Shown piece by piece: positions 11,421 to 11,459 of a stretch of DNA of 11,459 bases. The notes beneath the pieces are model-generated. The model saw only the letters and a program-made list of their open reading frames with translations. It searched no databases and had not been told where the DNA came from. Each line of letters opens with the position of its first letter. Position 1 is the stretch's first letter. The DNA is from an uncultured Clostridia bacterium (GTDB lineage Bacteria; Bacillota; Clostridia; Oscillospirales; Ruminococcaceae): positions 1 to 11,459 of the forward strand of contig CALBGD010000209.1 in the NCBI GenBank assembly GCA_937893735.1, read 5' to 3'. The translations under genes and the position numbers were made by a program.

Positions 11421-11459
11421 ATAGAACGTTTTAACGGGAAATTCTATCTGTGTATTCCG
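11421..11459 (+). CDS. Possible gene start at the window edge (ATA codon after a strong ribosome binding site)
   Basis: AAGGAGG (11409-11415) is a near-perfect Shine-Dalgarno, but no ATG, GTG or TTG lies at a usable distance. The frame beginning with ATA at 11421, 5 nt after it, stays open to the window end and reads (I/M)ERFNGKFYLCIP. The promoter at 11334 lies upstream. This may be a gene with an unusual start codon, a mutated or misread start, or a non-coding leader. Only 13 codons are visible, so no product can be named. Confidence 0.3.
   Translation, partial: MERFNGKFYLCIP

Overview
The window looks like core chromosome of a Gram-positive anaerobe of the class Clostridia, most likely a Ruminococcus-like member of the Oscillospiraceae. 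The signs are the ylxM-ffh-rpsP-khpA order, strong AGGAGG-type ribosome binding sites, near-perfect TTGACA-17-TATAAT promoters, an encoded tRNA CCA end, a short 2[4Fe-4S] ferredoxin, and a membrane protein with a Thr/Pro/Lys linker of the kind seen in ruminococci. The genus is inferred from gene content and not proven. I see no insertion sequence, CRISPR array or phage gene.

Layout, left to right. (1) 1-1335: the 3' part of a membrane-anchored protein with a low-complexity linker, ending at a terminator that serves both strands. (2) 1385-3305, minus strand: a rhodanese/TtcA-like fusion (sulfur transfer to tRNA) and a flavin-reductase-like protein. Each has its own promoter, and the flavin reductase promoter has MerR-type architecture. 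(3) 3381-6397, plus strand: the protein-targeting and ribosome cluster ylxM, ffh, a small membrane protein, rpsP and khpA. It is followed, past an internal terminator, by a tiny protein resembling the ferredoxin-thioredoxin reductase catalytic chain. The usual rimM-trmD-rplS part is absent. (4) 6427-7642: a separately transcribed DRE-TIM (HMGL-like) aldolase. (5) 7674-7891: a tRNA-Leu(GAG) gene with its own promoter and two terminators. (6) 7920-10551: thrS and an SseB-domain gene. (7) 10554-10888, minus strand: a 56-residue ferredoxin. (8) 10889-11459: about 570 bp without a recognisable complete gene. It holds a candidate small RNA on the minus strand, palindromes, and a plus-strand promoter leading out of the window.

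Two items stand out. The thrS leader has no T-box. It holds two hairpins, and the second has an 8-bp stem and a 7-nt loop whose central triplet is UGU, exactly where the anticodon of tRNA-Thr would lie, ending next to the Shine-Dalgarno. This is the layout of the E. coli thrS operator, in which ThrRS represses its own translation by recognising a tRNA mimic. Second, the candidate small RNA at 11020-11178 (minus) is bounded by a good promoter and a good terminator. It folds into four successive hairpins, and the last three show UUCCCC, UUCCCC and UCCCC in their loops. This recalls the C-rich-loop regulatory RNAs of other Firmicutes that pair with Shine-Dalgarno regions. Both are readings by eye and need folding, covariation and expression data.
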